45,126 nt of DNA from CAZSIA01 sp045126355 (GCA_045126355.1 JBGVOE010000015.1:1-45126), one strand, 5' to 3'; shown: positions 15,923 through 24,958, counted from the stretch's first letter. Numbers and translations: made by a program. Notes: a model not told the origin generated them from the letters alone.

Positions 15923-15971
15923 ATATCATATAACATTTTTTATGATATAATTTAAGTAGGGATAATCCCTA
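15923..15971 (+). promoter_or_regulatory. csp promoter with inverted repeat and leader hairpin
   Basis: An extended -10 TGATATAAT (15943-15951) lies inside the right arm of the perfect inverted repeat ATATCATA (15923-15930) / TATGATAT (15941-15948). The left arm covers the -35 position, so a bound protein would block the promoter. At the expected transcript start is a perfect hairpin, TAGGGA / TCCCTA with loop TAA (15957-15971), giving the mRNA a structured 5' end. Confidence 0.6.
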
Positions 15972-15992
15972 GAAAATTAAAGGAGTAAAAAA

Positions 15993-16199
15993 ATGTTAAA
16001 AGGAAAAGTAAAATGGTTTAATGCTGAGAAAGGTTTTGGTTTTATTGTTAATGAAGAAGGAAAAGATATCTTCGTTCATTTTTCTGCAATAAATCAAGAA
16101 GGATATAAAGCACTAGCTGAAGGTGATGTTGTTACTTACGAAGTTAAAGAAACAGAACGCGGACCTCAAGCTGCAAATGTTACAAAAGTAGCAGAATAA
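15993..16199 (+). CDS. Cold-shock protein (CspA/CspB family)
   Basis: A 68-aa single OB-fold RNA/ssDNA-binding protein. RNP1 is KGFGFI (about 14-19) and RNP2 is IFVHF (26-30); the family start MLKGKVKWFNAEKG and the end GPQAANVTKV are present. Csps act as RNA chaperones and anti-terminators. AAAGGAG lies 8 bases before the ATG. It is a single-gene unit with a strong terminator. The hairpin at the very 5' end of the mRNA could affect stability or cold regulation; this is inference. Which csp paralogue it is cannot be told from one window. Confidence 0.97.
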   Translation: MLKGKVKWFNAEKGFGFIVNEEGKDIFVHFSAINQEGYKALAEGDVVTYEVKETERGPQAANVTKVAE

Positions 16200-16200
16200 T

Positions 16201-16233
16201 AAGAAACGCAGAAACGCGTTTCTTTCTTTTTTT
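16201..16233 (+). terminator. Terminator of csp
   Basis: A perfect 9-bp stem AAGAAACGC / GCGTTTCTT with a 6-base loop, followed by a T-rich run. Confidence 0.9.
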
Positions 16234-16258
16234 GCTAAAAAAAGTCAAAAATAAGTTA

Positions 16259-16264
16259 TATAAT
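16259..16264 (+). promoter_or_regulatory. -10 element of the NatAB-like operon
   Basis: A perfect TATAAT with an expected start near 16271. That excludes the in-frame ATG at 16269 and supports ATG 16287. The -35 is weak. Confidence 0.45.
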
Positions 16265-16286
16265 CTTTATGAAAGGAATGATTTTT

Positions 16287-17066
16287 ATGAAAGAGATATT
16301 AGTTGCTAATAATTTAACAAAAACTTTTAAATTAACGAAAAAGCAACAAAAAATTAATAAAACAAATGAAACTTTAAAAGTTGCTGTAAAAGATTTATCT
16401 TTCGTAGCGTATGAAGGCGAAATATATGGTCTATTAGGTCCTAATGGTGCTGGTAAGACAACAACGCTTCGTATGATATCAACATTAATTAAACCAGATC
16501 AAGGTGATGTATTAGTTGATGGTTATAGTGTTTTAAAAGAGGCTAATGAAGTAAGAAAGAGAATTGGTTTTTTAACAAGTGAATTAAAATTAGAAGATTT
16601 CTTTACTCCTAATTACTTATATGACTATTTTTCAGAGTTATATCAAATTGATAAAGAAGTAAGTGAAAAACGTAAAAAAGAATTATTTGATAAGTTTGAA
16701 ATTGATTCATTTAAAGAAGTTAAAATAGCTGATTTATCAACTGGTATGAAACAAAAGATATCACTTGTAATTTCAATAGTTCATAATCCTGATATTATAA
16801 TCTTTGATGAACCTACAAATGGGTTAGATGTTATTACTGCTAAGACGGTTACTGATTTTTTAATTGAACTTAAAAACGAAGGTAAGACAATTATCTTATC
16901 TACTCATATTTTCTCTTTAGTTGAAAAGTTATGTGATCGAGTTGGTATTATTATTGATGGTAAGATGGTCGTTAGTGATACATTAGAAAAAATTACAAAA
17001 GATAAAAATTTAGAAGATGCATTTTTTGATTTATATTTTGCTAAAGGCGGTGTTTTAAATGAGTAA
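16287..17066 (+). CDS. ABC transporter ATP-binding protein (NatA-like)
   Basis: ATPase of an ABC-2 exporter, 259 aa. It has Walker A GPNGAGKTT at about 51-59, a signature LSTGMKQK (the divergent STGMKQ form typical of NatA/CcmA-type ATPases), Walker B IIIFDEP, and the H-loop His in STHIF. A 15-residue basic insert (KKQQKINKTNE) near residue 20 matches NatA-type proteins, where the first strand is followed by a long linker. ATG 16287 follows AAAGGAATGAT. The 3' end overlaps the permease by 8 bases. NatAB of Bacillus exports sodium; here the substrate is not established. Confidence 0.9.
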   Translation: MKEILVANNLTKTFKLTKKQQKINKTNETLKVAVKDLSFVAYEGEIYGLLGPNGAGKTTTLRMISTLIKPDQGDVLVDGYSVLKEANEVRKRIGFLTSELKLEDFFTPNYLYDYFSELYQIDKEVSEKRKKELFDKFEIDSFKEVKIADLSTGMKQKISLVISIVHNPDIIIFDEPTNGLDVITAKTVTDFLIELKNEGKTIILSTHIFSLVEKLCDRVGIIIDGKMVVSDTLEKITKDKNLEDAFFDLYFAKGGVLNE

Positions 17067-18225
17067 AATATTTGTTGTTTTGAAAAAAGAATTACGCCGT
17101 TTCTTTACTGACCGTAGAATGCTTACTAGTATCTTTTTACCTGGTATCTTGATCTTTATTATTTATTCACTTTTAGGTGGAGTAGTTACTAATATGATGA
17201 GTCAACAAATTACTGATTATAGTGTTCATATTGAAAATGAACCAACTGAGTTTAGTATGATTTTTGATGTTAGTGATTGGAATGTTGAAAAGAATAAAGA
17301 AGACTTAACTAAAGAAGAAGCTATAAGTAAAATTTCTGAAGGAAGCCTTGATTTATATATTATTTATGAAGAAGATTTTTATAATAAAATTTTAGCTTAT
17401 GATACAAATAAAGGTAAGGCTCCAGATGTTGAAATTTATTATAATTCTACTATTGATAGTTCTTATGCTCTATATAATTATGTTACAACTTACTTAAGTC
17501 AGATTGAGGCTCAACTAGCCAATAAATTTGATGTTAATACAGATTTAAATATTAACTATGATATGGCTACTGAAGAAGATATTTCTACTAAAATAATTGG
17601 AATGATTTTACCGTTTATTTTAATGACATTTTTAATAAGTGGAGCAATGGGAATTTGTAGTGAATCTATCGCTGGTGAGAAGGAAAGAGGAACAATTGCA
17701 ACCCTACTTGTAACACCTGTTAGAAGAAGTGATTTAGTAATTGGTAAGATAGCGGCATTAGGTATTACAACAATGGCTAGTGCGTTTGTTAGTTTCTTAG
17801 GATTGATACTTTCATTACCGAAATTAGCTGGGACTGATTTTTCGATTGATTATTATGGATTTGGTCCTTTAGCAATCCTACTTTTAGTTGTAGTTGTGAC
17901 TGCATTGTTCTTTACTACAATTTTAACAATTGTTTCTACATATGCAAAAAGTGTTAAAGAAGCAACAAGTCTATCAGGACCTCTTACAATCATTGTTATG
18001 GTAGTAGGAATGAGTGGAATGATGGCTACAAGTGCTAATACAAATTTATGGATGTATTTAATTCCAATTTATAATTCTATTCAATCTTTTACTGGAATTT
18101 TAAATGATTCAATTAATATATTTGCGATTATAATTACTGTTATATCTAATTTAGCATATATTGGTTTAGGTGTATTCTTACTAACTAAGATGTTTAACAG
18201 TGAAAAGATTATGTTTAATAAATAA
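17059..18225 (+). CDS. ABC-2 permease (NatB-like)
   Basis: Membrane partner of the ATPase just upstream, 388 aa, close to the NatB length of 386. One TM helix (about 20-43) is followed by an external loop of roughly 130 residues (DYSVHIENEP to about residue 175). Five to six TM helices lie from about 178 to the end. The conserved ABC-2 block GEKERGTIATLLVTPVRRSD sits between TM2 and TM3. The start is coupled to the natA-like gene by an 8-base overlap, with GGCGG before it. Its stop codon coincides with the start of a 109-bp direct repeat whose first part is this operon's terminator. Export of sodium, drug or peptide is possible. Confidence 0.88.
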   Translation: MSKIFVVLKKELRRFFTDRRMLTSIFLPGILIFIIYSLLGGVVTNMMSQQITDYSVHIENEPTEFSMIFDVSDWNVEKNKEDLTKEEAISKISEGSLDLYIIYEEDFYNKILAYDTNKGKAPDVEIYYNSTIDSSYALYNYVTTYLSQIEAQLANKFDVNTDLNINYDMATEEDISTKIIGMILPFILMTFLISGAMGICSESIAGEKERGTIATLLVTPVRRSDLVIGKIAALGITTMASAFVSFLGLILSLPKLAGTDFSIDYYGFGPLAILLLVVVVTALFFTTILTIVSTYAKSVKEATSLSGPLTIIVMVVGMSGMMATSANTNLWMYLIPIYNSIQSFTGILNDSINIFAIIITVISNLAYIGLGVFLLTKMFNSEKIMFNK

Positions 18226-18331
18226 TAACTTTTAAAGCGACGATTTAATTTAAAAATTGTCGCTTTTTTCCATATTTGTAGTAAAAATACTCTTATAAAA
18301 CTGAAGTTTAATAAGGAAAAAAATACTGAAT
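18223..18331 (+). repeat. Direct repeat R1 flanking the LRR lipoprotein gene
   Basis: 109 bases, nearly identical to R2 (20063-20172). R1 begins exactly at the natB-like stop codon and ends with AATACTGAAT. Differences are one substitution (18281 G versus 20121 A) and one small change (CTGAAGTTT versus CTATAAGTTT). The two copies are 1840 bases apart. It contains a terminator stem, but identity runs about 55 bases past it. Confidence 0.95.
18233..18270 (+). terminator. Terminator after the NatAB-like operon (in R1)
   Basis: The stem AAAGCGAC-GATTT / AAATT-GTCGCTTT has an AT-rich loop and six T after it. Confidence 0.85.
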
Positions 18332-18444
18332 TTTTACCGTTTTATCAATACTATTTTTCAAATATTGTAAAATTTTGAAAAAAGAGTAAAATTTAGGAGA
18401 AAAGATTAGAAAACAAATCACTTCTTATTACGGAGGATAAACTT

Positions 18445-20031
18445 ATGAAGAAGATTAAAAATATATTTATAGTTGGTTTTATGGCACTGTTTTTGGGGAT
18501 TGTATTAGGAGCATGTGATTCTAGTCATAATCATGATTATGGAGAGACTTATTATAAAGATACGACTAGCCACTGGAAGGAATGCTCTTGTGGTGAAAAA
18601 GGGAATTTAGGTGAGCATAATTATGGTGAGTGGATTACTATTACTGAAGCGACATTCAATTCAACAGGTAGTAAGAAACAAATATGTGCTACATGTAATT
18701 ATGAAAATGTAGTGGAAATACCAAAGTTAGAACATGAGCATAATTGCACAAGTGAAGTTGTTGCACCTACATGTAATACTGACGGTTATACAATACATAC
18801 ATGTATTTATTGTGGAGATACATATAAAACAGATGAGGTAAAAGCTTTAGGGCACAAAGAAGTAATAGATGAAGCAGTAGAAGCGACATGCACAAAAACT
18901 GGCTTAACAGAAGGAGCACATTGTAGTGTGTGCAATGAAATATTAATTGAACAAGAAATAGTGACGCTAACTCATATTTATGAATTTGGAATATGTAAAT
19001 ATTGTGATGAAGATGAACACGGTAATATCCTAAGATATGAACTAGATGATAATAACGTAGATGGATATGAAAGTTATTCTGTTGTTGGTGTTGAAGTGCT
19101 AAAATCTGATTTACTAGTAATACCAAGTCAATATAAAGGGCTTCCTGTAACAAGTGTAGCTGAAAATGCTTTTAGAGTATGCCTTGATTTGAAAAATATA
19201 ATGTTTGAAGGAAATAGTCAATTGACAAGTATTGGAGAACATGCGTTTGATAACTGCAGTAGTTTAGAAACTATAACAATTCCGTCAAGTGTAACAAATA
19301 TAGGATCTTGCGCATTTCAAAATTGCATTAGTTTGGATAGTGTGATATTTGAGGGAAATAGCCAATTAACAAGTATAGAAGAAGGTGCATTCTGGCATTG
19401 TAGTAGTTTAACAAGTATATTAATCCCATCAAGCGTAACAAGTATCGCTGGTCCTATCTTGTATGGTTGTAGCAGTTTAACAAACATAATAGTAGATGAA
19501 AACGGTGTATATGATTCAAGAGATAATTGTAATGCACTAATAGAAACATCAACCAACACTTTATTATCAGGATGTAAAACAACAATAATTCCTTCAAGTG
19601 TAACAAGTATTGGAGAGTATGCATTTAGTGGTTGTGTTGATTTAACAAGTATTATTTTTGAAGGAAACAGTCAATTAAGAAGTATAGGAGCTAATGCATT
19701 TAGTGGCTGTAATGGTTTAGAAAGTGTAGAAATACCAACAAGTGTGACAACAATAGACAATTACGCATTTTCATATTGCAGTAATTTAGAAACTATAACA
19801 ATTCCAAAAAGCGTGAAAAAAGTAGCCGAAAATGCGTTCTCAAACTGCAAAAAATTAACAAGTGTGTTTTATGTTGGGTTAAGTACTGATTGGGATTCTA
19901 TTAGCATTGGTAATGGTAATAAACCTTTAACTTCAGCTACTAAATATTACTATAGTGAAACCGAACCTGTAGAAGAAGGAAACTATTGGCATTATGATAC
20001 AGATGGAGCAACTCCAGTAGTTTGGCAATAA
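18445..20031 (+). CDS. BspA-type leucine-rich-repeat surface lipoprotein
   Basis: Secreted lipoprotein of 528 aa. A signal peptide ends in the lipobox LGAC (lipidated Cys near 24). Residues 30-185 hold Cys/His-rich repeats (SHWKECSCGEKG, then CIYCG, CSVCN and CKYCD), a layout seen in surface proteins of gut Firmicutes. From about 205 to 490 are LRR_5 repeats of about 23 residues with consensus GNSQLTSIGEHAFxxCSSL / ITIPSSVTxIG. The C-terminus ends in HYDTDGATPVVWQ without a sortase signal. Such proteins are associated with adhesion; that role here is inference. GGAGGATAAACTT precedes the ATG. Codon use is richer in C/G-ended codons and in ACA/AGT than the neighbours. The gene sits between two ~110-bp direct repeats, suggesting insertion. 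Confidence 0.9.
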   Translation: MKKIKNIFIVGFMALFLGIVLGACDSSHNHDYGETYYKDTTSHWKECSCGEKGNLGEHNYGEWITITEATFNSTGSKKQICATCNYENVVEIPKLEHEHNCTSEVVAPTCNTDGYTIHTCIYCGDTYKTDEVKALGHKEVIDEAVEATCTKTGLTEGAHCSVCNEILIEQEIVTLTHIYEFGICKYCDEDEHGNILRYELDDNNVDGYESYSVVGVEVLKSDLLVIPSQYKGLPVTSVAENAFRVCLDLKNIMFEGNSQLTSIGEHAFDNCSSLETITIPSSVTNIGSCAFQNCISLDSVIFEGNSQLTSIEEGAFWHCSSLTSILIPSSVTSIAGPILYGCSSLTNIIVDENGVYDSRDNCNALIETSTNTLLSGCKTTIIPSSVTSIGEYAFSGCVDLTSIIFEGNSQLRSIGANAFSGCNGLESVEIPTSVTTIDNYAFSYCSNLETITIPKSVKKVAENAFSNCKKLTSVFYVGLSTDWDSISIGNGNKPLTSATKYYYSETEPVEEGNYWHYDTDGATPVVWQ

Positions 20032-20062
20032 TTTAAAATAACAAAAAACTTTAGGTAATAAG

Positions 20063-20172
20063 TAATAACTTTTAAAGCGACGATTTAATTTAAAAATTGT
20101 CGCTTTTTTCCATATTTGTAATAAAAATACTCTTATAAAACTATAAGTTTAATAAGGAAAAAAATACTGAAT
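20063..20172 (+). repeat. Direct repeat R2 flanking the LRR lipoprotein gene
   Basis: 110 bases, the second copy of R1 (18223-18331), located 31 bases after the LRR gene stop. It carries the same terminator (20073-20110) and the same tail ending AATACTGAAT, after which the sequences diverge. It serves as the terminator of the LRR gene. Confidence 0.95.
20073..20110 (+). terminator. Terminator after the LRR gene (in R2)
   Basis: Same stem-loop and T-run as 18233-18270, carried in the repeat copy. Confidence 0.85.
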
Positions 20173-20237
20173 ATTTTGTTTTTAAGTTTTTTTTAAGGTA
20201 TATTTATTATTTTAATAAATAGATTGTCCGCTTTTTA

Positions 20238-20266
20238 TTGAAAAAAGATTTGATTAGCGATATAAT
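20238..20266 (+). promoter_or_regulatory. Strong promoter of PFOR
   Basis: -35 TTGAAA (20238-20243), exactly 17 bases, -10 TATAAT (20261-20266). It is the best-matching promoter in the window, fitting a highly expressed central enzyme. The leader to the start codon is about 40 bases. Confidence 0.8.
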
Positions 20267-20313
20267 ATCTTCGGTATTGTTTTTAGATATCATTTTTTAG
20301 GAGGAAATAGAAA

Positions 20314-23300
20314 ATGGCAAAAAAGATTATGGCAATGGATGGTAACTACGCTGCCGCATATACTGCTTATGCTTTTACAGAAGTAGCTGGTATCTATCCT
20401 ATTACTCCGTCATCTAATATGGCTGAGTACACAGATGACTGGGCTGCCCAAGGTAAGAAAAACTTATTTGGTATGCCTGTTAAGGTTGTAGAAATGCAAT
20501 CTGAAGCTGGTGCTGCTGGAACTGTTCACGGTTCATTACAAGCTGGTGCTTTAACAACAACATATACAGCTTCACAAGGGTTATTATTAAAAATCCCTAA
20601 TATGTATAAAATCGCTGGTCAATTATTACCTGGTGTAATCCATGTATCAGCACGTGCATTAGCTGCACAATCATTAGCAATTTTCGGTGACCACCAAGAC
20701 GTTATGGCTTGTCGTCAAACAGGATTTGCTATGTTATGTACTAACTCAGTACAAGAAGTTATGGACTTAGGTGGTGTTGCACACTTAACTGCAATCAAAA
20801 CTGGTGTTCCATTCTTACATTTCTTTGATGGTTTCAGAACTTCTCACGAAGTTAATACTGTTGAAGTTATGGATTATGAAGTATTCGATCGTTTATTAGA
20901 CAGAGAAGCTGTTGCAAGATTTAGAGCAGCTGCATTAAACCCTCAAAATCCAAAAACACGTGGTTCTGCTCAAAATGACGACGTTTATTTCCAAACTCGC
21001 GAATTACAAGCTCAACATTACGCAGGTGTTGCTGACGTAGTTGAAGAATACATGAAAGGTATTAGTGAAGCTTGTGGACGTACTTATCACCCATTTAACT
21101 ACTATGGTGCAGAAGATGCTACAGATGTTATTGTTGCTATGGGTTCTGTTAACCAAGCAATCGAAGAAACTGTTGACTATTTAGTTGCTCAAGGTAAAAA
21201 AGTTGGGGTATTAGAAGTTCATTTATATCGTCCATTCAGTGAAAAATACTTCTTCGCTGCTATGCCAAGTACTGTTAAACGTGTTGCAGTTATCGACCGT
21301 ACAATCGAACAAGGTGCTTTAGGTGAACCTTTATACTTAGATGTTAAATCAGTATACTATGGTAAAGAAAATGCACCATTAATTATCGGTGGTCGTTATG
21401 GTTTAGCAAGTAAAGATACTACTCCAGATATGATTAATGCAATCTATCAAAACTTAGCTGGTGAAGCTAAAAATCCATTTACAGTAGGTATCAACGATGA
21501 TATCAAACATACTTCATTAGAAGTTACTGAACATATCGACGTTGCTGACCCAACAACTACTGAATTATTATTCTTCGGTTTAGGTAGTGATGGTACTGTA
21601 GGTGCTTGTAAAAACACATCAAAAATCATTGGTGATAACACTGACTTATATTCTCAAAGCTATGCTGCATACGACTCTAAGAAGAGTGGTGGATCTACTA
21701 GATTACATTTACGTTTTGGTAAAAACCCAATCCGTTCAACTTATTTAGTAAATAATCCTCACTTCGTATCTTGTTCTACAGATGCTTACTTAGCTAAATT
21801 CAATATGATCGATGGTTTACGTCAAGGTGGTACATTCTTATTAAATACAGTATGTCCAGTTGAAGAAATCGAAACATTATTACCAAACAGATATAAGAGA
21901 ATCTTAGCTGAAAGAAATGCTAAATTCTATATCATCAACGCTAACAAATTAGCTGTTGAAATCGGCTTAAAAGGTAAAACTAATACAATCATGCAATCTG
22001 CATTCTTCAAATTAAACCAACACATTTTACCTTATGAAAAAGCTAAAGAATTAATGAAAGCTTATGCTGCTAAAACATTTGCTAAGAAAGGTCAAGCAAT
22101 CATTGAACGTAACTACAACGCTATCGATGGTGGTGGAGACTTATTAGTAGAAGTGCCAGTTAAACCTGAATGGGCATTACTTCAAGATGAAACTCCAGTT
22201 GTTGATATGAGCCGTCCTGAATTCGTAAGAGAAATTGCTGACCCAATCAACGCATTAAAAGGTGATAGCTTACCATTATCAGTATTCAAAAAATATACTG
22301 ACTCTCATATGCCTCAAGGAACAGCTGCTTATGAAAAACGCGGTGTAGCTACAGATGTACCTCATTGGACTCCAGAAAACTGTATCCAATGTAACCAATG
22401 TGCATTCGTATGTCCACATGCTGCAATTCGTCCATTCTTAGCTACAGCTGAAGAAGAAGCAAATGCTCCAGAAGGTTCAAAATTCTTACCAGCAGTAGGA
22501 TTCAAAGAACACAAATATTCATTAGTTATTTCTCCAATGGATTGTACAGGTTGTGGTGTATGTATCACAGTATGTCCAGGTAAGAAAGCTAATCCAAGAG
22601 ATCCAGAATGCAAACCAACAAAAGCTTTAGCTCCTCAAACTATTCACGCAGCTATTGAAGCTAATGGTCCTGCAGTTTGTGATTACTTCTATAACAAAGT
22701 TTCATATAAAGGAAAATTAGCAGGAACTAACAACGTTAAGAATGCTCAATTCTCTAAACCATTATTCGAGTTCTCAGGAGCTTGTGCTGGTTGTGGTGAA
22801 ACTCCTTATGTTAAAGCTGTATCACAATTATTTGGTGAACGTATGGTTGTAGCTAATGCAACTGGTTGTACATCAATTTATTCTGGTTCATTCCCAGCTA
22901 CTCCATATACAACTAACGAATTAGGTTATGGACCAGCTTGGGCTAACTCATTATTCGAAGATAATGCTGAATTCGGTTTCGGTATGCAAACAGCTGCAGA
23001 AACTATGCGTGATAGACTTCAAACAGTTATGGTAAATAACTATGAACATATGACTGAAGAACAAAAAGCATTATGTGAAGAATGGATTGTTAACCGTAAA
23101 AACGGTGAAAAGACTTTAGAATTAAAACCAGTAATCGAAGCTACATTTGGTGCAATTGATACACCATGGGCTAAAGAAATTATGTCATTAAAACAATTCA
23201 TTGTTAAACGTAGTCAATGGATTATCGGTGGTGACGGATGGGCTTATGACATTGGTTACGGAGGATTAGACCATGTTATCGCTAACCAATTAGACGTTAA

Positions 23301-23883
23301 CATTTTAGTAGTAGATACAGAAGTTTACTCTAATACAGGTGGACAATCTTCTAAATCAGCTCGTCATGGTTCAATCGCTAAGTTTACAGCAAGTGGTAAA
23401 CCTGGTAAGAAGAAAGATTTAGCTGCAATTGCTATGAGCTACGGACATGTATATGTTGCAACAATTTGTCACGGTGCATCTCCTGCTCAAGTTATTAAAG
23501 CGTTAAAAGAAGCAGAAGCTTATGATGGTCCAAGTATCATTATCGCTTACTCACCATGTATTGCACACAATATCAAAGGTGGATTATATAACGCTCAACT
23601 TGAAGCTAAATTAGCTACTGAATGCGGATACTTCCCATTATTCAGATATAACCCAGATTTAGCATTAGAAGGTAAAAACCCATTCCAATTAGATTCTAAA
23701 GAACCAAATTGGGACAGATATAACGAATTCTTAATGCAAGAAGGTCGTTATGCTCAATTAAAAGCTTTAAACCCAGCTGAAGCTGAAGCTTTACTTGAAG
23801 CTAACTTAAAAGACGCACAACGTCGTTACCGTTACTATCAACGTATGTTAGCTATGGATTATTCTAACGAAAGCGTTAAATAA
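20314..23883 (+). CDS. nifJ: Pyruvate:ferredoxin (flavodoxin) oxidoreductase
   Basis: Single-chain PFOR, 1189 aa, full family length. It oxidises pyruvate to acetyl-CoA and CO2 with TPP and three [4Fe-4S] clusters, reducing ferredoxin; cytosolic, oxygen-sensitive. In order: pyruvate-binding domain I with GIYPITPSS, domain II, the 2x[4Fe-4S] ferredoxin-like domain CIQCNQCAFVCP (about 690-701) and CTGCGVCITVCPGKK (about 744-758), and CAGCGETP near 823 for the proximal cluster. The TPP-binding GDGWAYDIG is near 973 and DTEVYSNTGGQ near 1000. Strong GGAGG lies 10 bases before the ATG. Codon use is biased (CCA, GGT, TTA and many C-ended codons), as in highly expressed genes. It is a lone gene with the best promoter in the window. 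Confidence 0.98.
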   Translation: MAKKIMAMDGNYAAAYTAYAFTEVAGIYPITPSSNMAEYTDDWAAQGKKNLFGMPVKVVEMQSEAGAAGTVHGSLQAGALTTTYTASQGLLLKIPNMYKIAGQLLPGVIHVSARALAAQSLAIFGDHQDVMACRQTGFAMLCTNSVQEVMDLGGVAHLTAIKTGVPFLHFFDGFRTSHEVNTVEVMDYEVFDRLLDREAVARFRAAALNPQNPKTRGSAQNDDVYFQTRELQAQHYAGVADVVEEYMKGISEACGRTYHPFNYYGAEDATDVIVAMGSVNQAIEETVDYLVAQGKKVGVLEVHLYRPFSEKYFFAAMPSTVKRVAVIDRTIEQGALGEPLYLDVKSVYYGKENAPLIIGGRYGLASKDTTPDMINAIYQNLAGEAKNPFTVGINDDIKHTSLEVTEHIDVADPTTTELLFFGLGSDGTVGACKNTSKIIGDNTDLYSQSYAAYDSKKSGGSTRLHLRFGKNPIRSTYLVNNPHFVSCSTDAYLAKFNMIDGLRQGGTFLLNTVCPVEEIETLLPNRYKRILAERNAKFYIINANKLAVEIGLKGKTNTIMQSAFFKLNQHILPYEKAKELMKAYAAKTFAKKGQAIIERNYNAIDGGGDLLVEVPVKPEWALLQDETPVVDMSRPEFVREIADPINALKGDSLPLSVFKKYTDSHMPQGTAAYEKRGVATDVPHWTPENCIQCNQCAFVCPHAAIRPFLATAEEEANAPEGSKFLPAVGFKEHKYSLVISPMDCTGCGVCITVCPGKKANPRDPECKPTKALAPQTIHAAIEANGPAVCDYFYNKVSYKGKLAGTNNVKNAQFSKPLFEFSGACAGCGETPYVKAVSQLFGERMVVANATGCTSIYSGSFPATPYTTNELGYGPAWANSLFEDNAEFGFGMQTAAETMRDRLQTVMVNNYEHMTEEQKALCEEWIVNRKNGEKTLELKPVIEATFGAIDTPWAKEIMSLKQFIVKRSQWIIGGDGWAYDIGYGGLDHVIANQLDVNILVVDTEVYSNTGGQSSKSARHGSIAKFTASGKPGKKKDLAAIAMSYGHVYVATICHGASPAQVIKALKEAEAYDGPSIIIAYSPCIAHNIKGGLYNAQLEAKLATECGYFPLFRYNPDLALEGKNPFQLDSKEPNWDRYNEFLMQEGRYAQLKALNPAEAEALLEANLKDAQRRYRYYQRMLAMDYSNESVK

Positions 23884-23913
23884 TTTATAATATATATATA
23901 AATAAAGATAATA

Positions 23914-23950
23914 GAAGTGGAATTGTCGCAGGTGGCAACTCCACTTTTTT
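23914..23950 (+). terminator. Terminator of PFOR
   Basis: The stem AAGTGGA-A-TTG / CAA-C-TCCACTT around a G-rich loop, then six T. Confidence 0.8.
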
Positions 23951-23968
23951 CATGTCAAAAAAAATTTA

Positions 23969-23997
23969 TTTTCAAATAATTCTAACTATGATATAAT
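23969..23997 (+). promoter_or_regulatory. Promoter of the degV gene
   Basis: -35-like TTTTCA (23969-23974), 17 bases, extended -10 TGATATAAT (TATAAT at 23992-23997). Confidence 0.6.
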
Positions 23998-24021
23998 CTC
24001 TATGAGGATGTGAAATTAAAT

Positions 24022-24873
24022 ATGAATAAAGTAGTTATTATAGTTGATAGTACTTGTGATTTACCTAAAGAAGTAGTTGAAGAAAAAGGAATCGTTATTG
24101 TTCCATTAACAGTAAACTTTCCAGATGCAACTTATTATGATGGTGTAGATATCACAACAGACAAATTATACAAATTAGTTGCTGAAAAAAATACATTACC
24201 AAAAACAGCCGCAATTACACTAGGTGAAATTTATAATGTATTCGAAAAATATATTAATTTAGGATATGATATTATCTATACAGGTATTTCATCTCATATG
24301 AGTAAATCTTATGAAAATGCCGTTATGATGAGTAAAGAATTTGAAGAAGGAAGAATTGAAGTTGTTGATTCAGGAAACCTTTCTACAGGTATTGGATTAC
24401 TTGTACTTAAGGCTTGTAAATGGCGTGATGAAGGAAAAAATGTTCATGAGATTGCAGATTTAATGAGAGAAACTGTCCCTTATGTAAGAAGTCAATTTAT
24501 CGTAGATACAATGGAATACTTACACAAAGGTGGAAGATGTAGTGGTATAGCAAAATTATTTGGTACAATTCTAAAAATTAAACCTCTAATCGGTGTGCGT
24601 GAAGGTAAAATGAGTGTTATTGGTAAACCTCGCGGAAAAAATGAAGTTTGCTTTGAAAAAATGTTAGAACTTTTAGAGGAAGATAAAAATAACATTGAAT
24701 TAGATGCAGTATTTATTACTCATTCAGAAGCAGATGATTACTGCGAATATCTAGTAAAAAGAGTAAAAGAAATTGTTCCAGATGCTAATTTATTAACTTC
24801 AAGAGCAGGTTGTGTTATTTCAACACACTGTGGACAAGGAACAATTGGTGTCCTTTACATTTTAAAACATTAA
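24022..24873 (+). CDS. DegV/FakB-type fatty-acid-binding protein
   Basis: DegV-family protein, 283 aa. In Staphylococcus such proteins (FakB) hold a fatty acid for phosphorylation by FakA, feeding phospholipid synthesis. Signatures: IIVDSTCDLP near the N-terminus, the SSHMSKSYENA loop, VVDSGNLSTGIGLL, the fatty-acid-site block VDTMEYLHKGGRCSG, and the end TSRAGCVISTHCGQGTIGV. ATG 24022 is used; a GTG in frame at 24010 lies only one base after AGGAT and is less likely. No FakA kinase gene is in this window. It is a single-gene unit with its own promoter and terminator. Confidence 0.93.
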   Translation: MNKVVIIVDSTCDLPKEVVEEKGIVIVPLTVNFPDATYYDGVDITTDKLYKLVAEKNTLPKTAAITLGEIYNVFEKYINLGYDIIYTGISSHMSKSYENAVMMSKEFEEGRIEVVDSGNLSTGIGLLVLKACKWRDEGKNVHEIADLMRETVPYVRSQFIVDTMEYLHKGGRCSGIAKLFGTILKIKPLIGVREGKMSVIGKPRGKNEVCFEKMLELLEEDKNNIELDAVFITHSEADDYCEYLVKRVKEIVPDANLLTSRAGCVISTHCGQGTIGVLYILKH

Positions 24874-24875
24874 TT

Positions 24876-24906
24876 AAAAAGGGATTTTTGATCCCTTTTT
24901 ATTTTT
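24876..24906 (+). terminator. Terminator of the degV gene
   Basis: A perfect stem AAAAAGGGAT / ATCCCTTTTT with a 5-base T-rich loop, followed by more T. Confidence 0.9.
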
Positions 24907-24958
24907 GACTTTGCCTTTTATAAGTATAGATTCTTTTAATTTTAATTATAAAAGATGG

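Noticed and set aside
18767..19153. Minus-strand open frame of 128 aa inside the LRR gene
   Set aside because: Antisense shadow of repetitive codons, with Leu/His/Tyr-rich sequence and no start signals.
19190..19860. Short repeats in the LRR gene as a possible CRISPR array
   Set aside because: The repeats are in frame, about 69 bases long, degenerate, and encode LRR_5 units; no unique spacers of fixed length.
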